Assembly: GCA_030597435.1 (NCBI GenBank)
Contig: JAUVRV010000091.1
Coordinates: 1-8,585, forward strand
DNA length: 8,585 bases
Reading direction: 5' to 3'
Source of the DNA: Gemmatimonadales bacterium
Lineage (GTDB): Bacteria; Gemmatimonadota; Gemmatimonadetes; Gemmatimonadales; GWC2-71-9
Part shown: piece after piece, positions 6,433 to 8,585 of the stretch
Layout: each line of letters starts with the position of its first letter
Numbering within the stretch: position 1 is the first letter of the stretch
The notes under the pieces: model-generated
Told to the model about the DNA's origin: nothing
The model's input: only the letters and a program-made list of their open reading frames with translations
Database searches by the model: none
Made by a program: the position numbers and the translations under genes

Positions 6433-6783
6433 ATGACCAAGGCGGATCTCGTCGAACGAGTCACTGCCTCCATCGCTCGCACGGCCGGTCCAATGATATC
6501 GAAGAAGGACTGTGCTCGGGTCGTCGACGCGTTTTTAGACGCGGTGAAGGAGGTACTCTCCGAGCAGAACAACATTGAGATCCGCGGCTTTGGCACATTT
6601 AAGATCAGGCGTCGCAAGACCAGGATGGCGCGTAATCCGAGGACCGGTGATCCGGTCGAGGTTGCTGCCCGTCCAGTGCCGGTCTTCAAGCCGTCCAAGG
6701 AGTTGAGAGCCAAAGTCGCTGAGAAGGAAGCTGAAAGAGAAGCGGTAGTGAGTCCGACAACGTATCCTGAACCCACGACCTGA
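6433..6783 (+). CDS. HU/IHF-family nucleoid DNA-binding protein
   Basis: A 116-residue histone-like protein that binds and bends DNA as a dimer. The N-terminal helices start TKADLVERV (2-10); the signature IEIRGFGTFKIRRRKTR (48-64) and the arm sequence MARNPRTGDPVEV (65-77), whose R67-N68-P69 places the intercalating proline, are typical. The fold ends near FKPSKELRAKV (85-95). Residues about 96-116 are an extra tail, first charged and helix-like (AEKEAEREA), then SPTTYPEPTT; it is not the Lys-rich tail known from some HU proteins. HU or IHF subunit cannot be told apart from the sequence alone; as the only such gene in view, HU is the simpler guess. ATG 6433 has GAGGGG 4 nt upstream. Its own promoter probably lies in carA, and the gene ends 41 bp before a strong hairpin. 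Confidence 0.93.
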   Translation: MTKADLVERVTASIARTAGPMISKKDCARVVDAFLDAVKEVLSEQNNIEIRGFGTFKIRRRKTRMARNPRTGDPVEVAARPVPVFKPSKELRAKVAEKEAEREAVVSPTTYPEPTT

Positions 6784-6791
6784 GGGTCGGG

Positions 6792-6882
6792 CAACGACCT
6801 GACGGTTGGGGTACAGTACGAAGTGGGGCGGTTGCTCTATCTAGAGCAACCGCCCCGCGTTCGTGTCACTTGCAGGTCGTTG
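6792..6882. repeat. Outer 10-bp inverted repeat around the convergent hairpin
   Basis: CAACGACCTG (6792-6801) and its exact complement CAGGTCGTTG (6873-6882) flank the perfect hairpin, giving a nested pair of inverted repeats that fills nearly the whole gap between the two convergent genes. The space between inner and outer arms (6802-6824 and 6857-6872) does not pair well. Confidence 0.65.
6825..6856. terminator. Bidirectional hairpin between convergent genes
   Basis: Two perfect 14-bp arms (6825-6838 and 6843-6856, arm GGGGCGGTTGCTCT) enclose a 4-nt loop. It sits between the HU stop (6783) and the amidohydrolase stop (6885, other strand), so it can end transcription from both sides. Neither side has a T-run, so it is not a classical intrinsic terminator; a T-poor terminator or 3'-end stabilising stem is likely. 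Confidence 0.75.
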
Positions 6883-6884
6883 TA

Positions 6885-8585
6885 TCAGTGTCGGTTACGG
6901 AATTGCTTCCAGAGTCTTGTGTGTTTGCTCTCAACCGACACTTCCACTCCGTCGATGAACACACGCTCAACCTGAGTCAGGATCTGTAGCGGGGCTCCGT
7001 CGGTAACGATCAAGTCGGCTCTCTTGCCTGCCTCGATGCTGCCCATCTGATCTCCTAGACCCAGAATCTCAGCCGTGTTCAGCGTAACCGCACGCAGGGC
7101 CTCTTCTTGCGGCAATCCGAAAGCCACAGATTTGGCTGCGTGGTACGGGAGGTTTCTCACATTCGCCACGTCGTTGGTGCCAAAAGCGACCTTCACTCCG
7201 GCAGCGTGGAGAATCCCGGCGTTGCGCCAACCCGCAGAAACCGGATCATCCCGATCCATGGTCGGAGTCAATGCTGAGCCGACAATCACGGGGATGTGGC
7301 GAGCGGCGAGTTCCTCCGCCACTCTGAATGCTTGGTCTCCGCCCACTACCACTGCTTTCACGTCGGGGTACTTGTCCAGGAACAGAAAAAGGGTCTCGAT
7401 ATCCCGTTGTCTTCTGGCGGCGAAGAACACCGGCATCTCTCCAGTTACGGCTGGAACCATGGCCTGGAGTAGCAGTTCGTCTTGATCGGTCACGTTCGCC
7501 TCGAAGGGGGCGGTAGGATCACGATACGAGGTGGGGCTCTGCGCATACTCGATTGACCGGTCGAACAGAACCATGAGTTGCTCCAACCGGTCACCCTTGA
7601 GTTCGGGCTCATCCCAGGCCCTGCCTGAGGGTGCTGGGAAATTGACCATGAGTGCTGCACGGTCAGCAACGTTCATCCGCTCCTGCGTGTCGCCGGATAG
7701 GTGTATGACCGACCCGACATTCGGGATCACGGAGCTGCCGCTCATGCTGACCAGGGCGGCAGTGATGCCGTTGGCACGGGCCACGGGTATGGTCTCGCTG
7801 TGGGGGTGGACACTCGCGAGGGCCCTGATCTGAGGGTTGTAGCGGCCCACCTCGCGGTTGTCCTGGGCGGAGGCGACCGAGCCAATCTCGTTCATTCCCA
7901 ACTGCGTCAATGGATCGATCATTCCGGGGTACAGGTGCTTCCCGGACAGGTCCACCACGTCGGCTCCAGCAGGAATCGAGACCTGCTGGGTGGGGCCCAC
8001 GGCCGAGATCCGACCGTCTGCGATTATGACAGTTCCATTGGTGATTTCGCCGCCCGACACGGTGTGAACAGTGGCGCCGGTCAGCGCCGTCACCGCTTGT
8101 TGCAGCAGGCCGCCGCCGCTCCCGCCGGCGAGACCATCCCACCAGACGAGACCGCTCGCGGTCTGGTCGGCAGGAGATACGTCAGGCACTAGCCGGATTT
8201 GTGGCAATTTCTTGAATGCCTCCAGCCGGGTCTCTTCCTCACGCTGCAGGTCGTAGTAGACTATGCCGTCGACGATGGTTTTTTCTACCCGCGTATACGA
8301 ATTGAAGGGATCACCGGACAACAGCACGATGTCGGCGTGCTTGCCAACTTCGAGAGTGCCCACCTTGTCGTCTATCATCATCTGCCGCGCGGGATTGATC
8401 GTGAGCATGCGGAGGGCGTTCTCTTTGGACACGCCGCCGTACTTCCCTACCTTGTTGAACTCGTCCACCATAAACGCTTGCAGCCACGGTATGTCCGCGT
8501 TGATGCTGGTCAACACGCCGTGTTCTTCCATGATGGCCGCGTTGTAGGGAATTGCGTCATAGGCCTCGAGTTTGTATTGCCACCA
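6885..8585 (-). CDS. Tandem amidohydrolase-family protein (5' end outside the window)
   Basis: The frame is open from TGA at 6885-6887 to the window edge (566 residues seen), so the start is outside; the in-frame ATG at 8531 is internal. Residues about 1-115 are the end of one amidohydrolase domain: INADIPWLQAFMVDEFNK, then TINPARQMMIDDKVGTLEVGKHADIVLLSGDPF, then a strand returning IVDGIVYYD. A Gly-rich linker (GLAGGSGGG) follows, then a second domain starting LTGATVHTVSGGEI, with DGRISAVGP and LSGKHLYPGMID, and ending GSIEAGKRADLIVTDGAP. Amidohydrolases are metal-dependent hydrolases of amide or ester bonds; the substrate is not known. In the second domain PGMIDPLTQ replaces the usual PGxIDxHxH, so the first metal ligands are gone. 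Two-domain proteins of about 1000 residues with this layout exist in soil bacteria, often with a signal peptide, which cannot be checked here. It converges on HU. Confidence 0.88.
   Translation of the reverse strand, partial: WWQYKLEAYDAIPYNAAIMEEHGVLTSINADIPWLQAFMVDEFNKVGKYGGVSKENALRMLTINPARQMMIDDKVGTLEVGKHADIVLLSGDPFNSYTRVEKTIVDGIVYYDLQREEETRLEAFKKLPQIRLVPDVSPADQTASGLVWWDGLAGGSGGGLLQQAVTALTGATVHTVSGGEITNGTVIIADGRISAVGPTQQVSIPAGADVVDLSGKHLYPGMIDPLTQLGMNEIGSVASAQDNREVGRYNPQIRALASVHPHSETIPVARANGITAALVSMSGSSVIPNVGSVIHLSGDTQERMNVADRAALMVNFPAPSGRAWDEPELKGDRLEQLMVLFDRSIEYAQSPTSYRDPTAPFEANVTDQDELLLQAMVPAVTGEMPVFFAARRQRDIETLFLFLDKYPDVKAVVVGGDQAFRVAEELAARHIPVIVGSALTPTMDRDDPVSAGWRNAGILHAAGVKVAFGTNDVANVRNLPYHAAKSVAFGLPQEEALRAVTLNTAEILGLGDQMGSIEAGKRADLIVTDGAPLQILTQVERVFIDGVEVSVESKHTRLWKQFRNRH

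Noticed and set aside
6811..6819. Small GTAC-A-GTAC dyad after HU
   Set aside because: Only 4-bp arms; expected by chance and not connected to any gene feature.
8529..8531. ATG as the start of the amidohydrolase
   Set aside because: The frame stays open to the window edge with family-like residues upstream, so this Met is internal.

Overview
This GC-rich bacterial window is mostly housekeeping. It holds nine genes: a cut-off phosphatase gene at the left edge, eight complete or nearly complete genes after it, and a run of seven tightly packed rightward genes in the middle. The order is LMW phosphatase (3' end), aroE, comF, gap, pgk, tpiA, secG, carA, an HU-family gene (hup-like), and then a convergent gene for a large tandem amidohydrolase that runs off the right edge. 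The gene order and the degenerate tandem amidohydrolase would fit Gemmatimonadota or a related Gram-negative phylum, but this is recalled from general knowledge and the window has no marker that proves it.

Left block (1-1809): the end of a low-molecular-weight phosphatase overlaps aroE (shikimate pathway) by 4 bp, and aroE overlaps comF by 4 bp. The ComF protein carries an in-frame, low-complexity insertion built from an inverted repeat of 9-bp units. This is the most unusual thing in the window.

Middle block (1869-4815): gap, pgk and tpiA encode three consecutive or linked steps of lower glycolysis/gluconeogenesis. They are joined by 4-bp stop/start overlaps, so they are probably co-transcribed and translationally coupled. 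secG (Sec translocon) follows after a 51-bp gap with its own candidate promoter, then carA (glutaminase subunit of carbamoyl-phosphate synthetase) without carB next to it.

Right block (6335-8585): a strong promoter-like sequence lies inside the 3' end of carA and would drive the HU-family gene, whose leader contains a GC-rich hairpin. HU and the leftward amidohydrolase converge on a perfect 14-bp hairpin that probably terminates transcription from both sides. The second amidohydrolase domain has lost the usual HxH metal ligands.

No RNA gene, CRISPR array, insertion sequence, phage gene or defence gene was seen. I did not find a clear new multi-gene system; the best leads are the ComF insertion, the HU control region, the convergent nested repeat, and the ligand-poor amidohydrolase domain.
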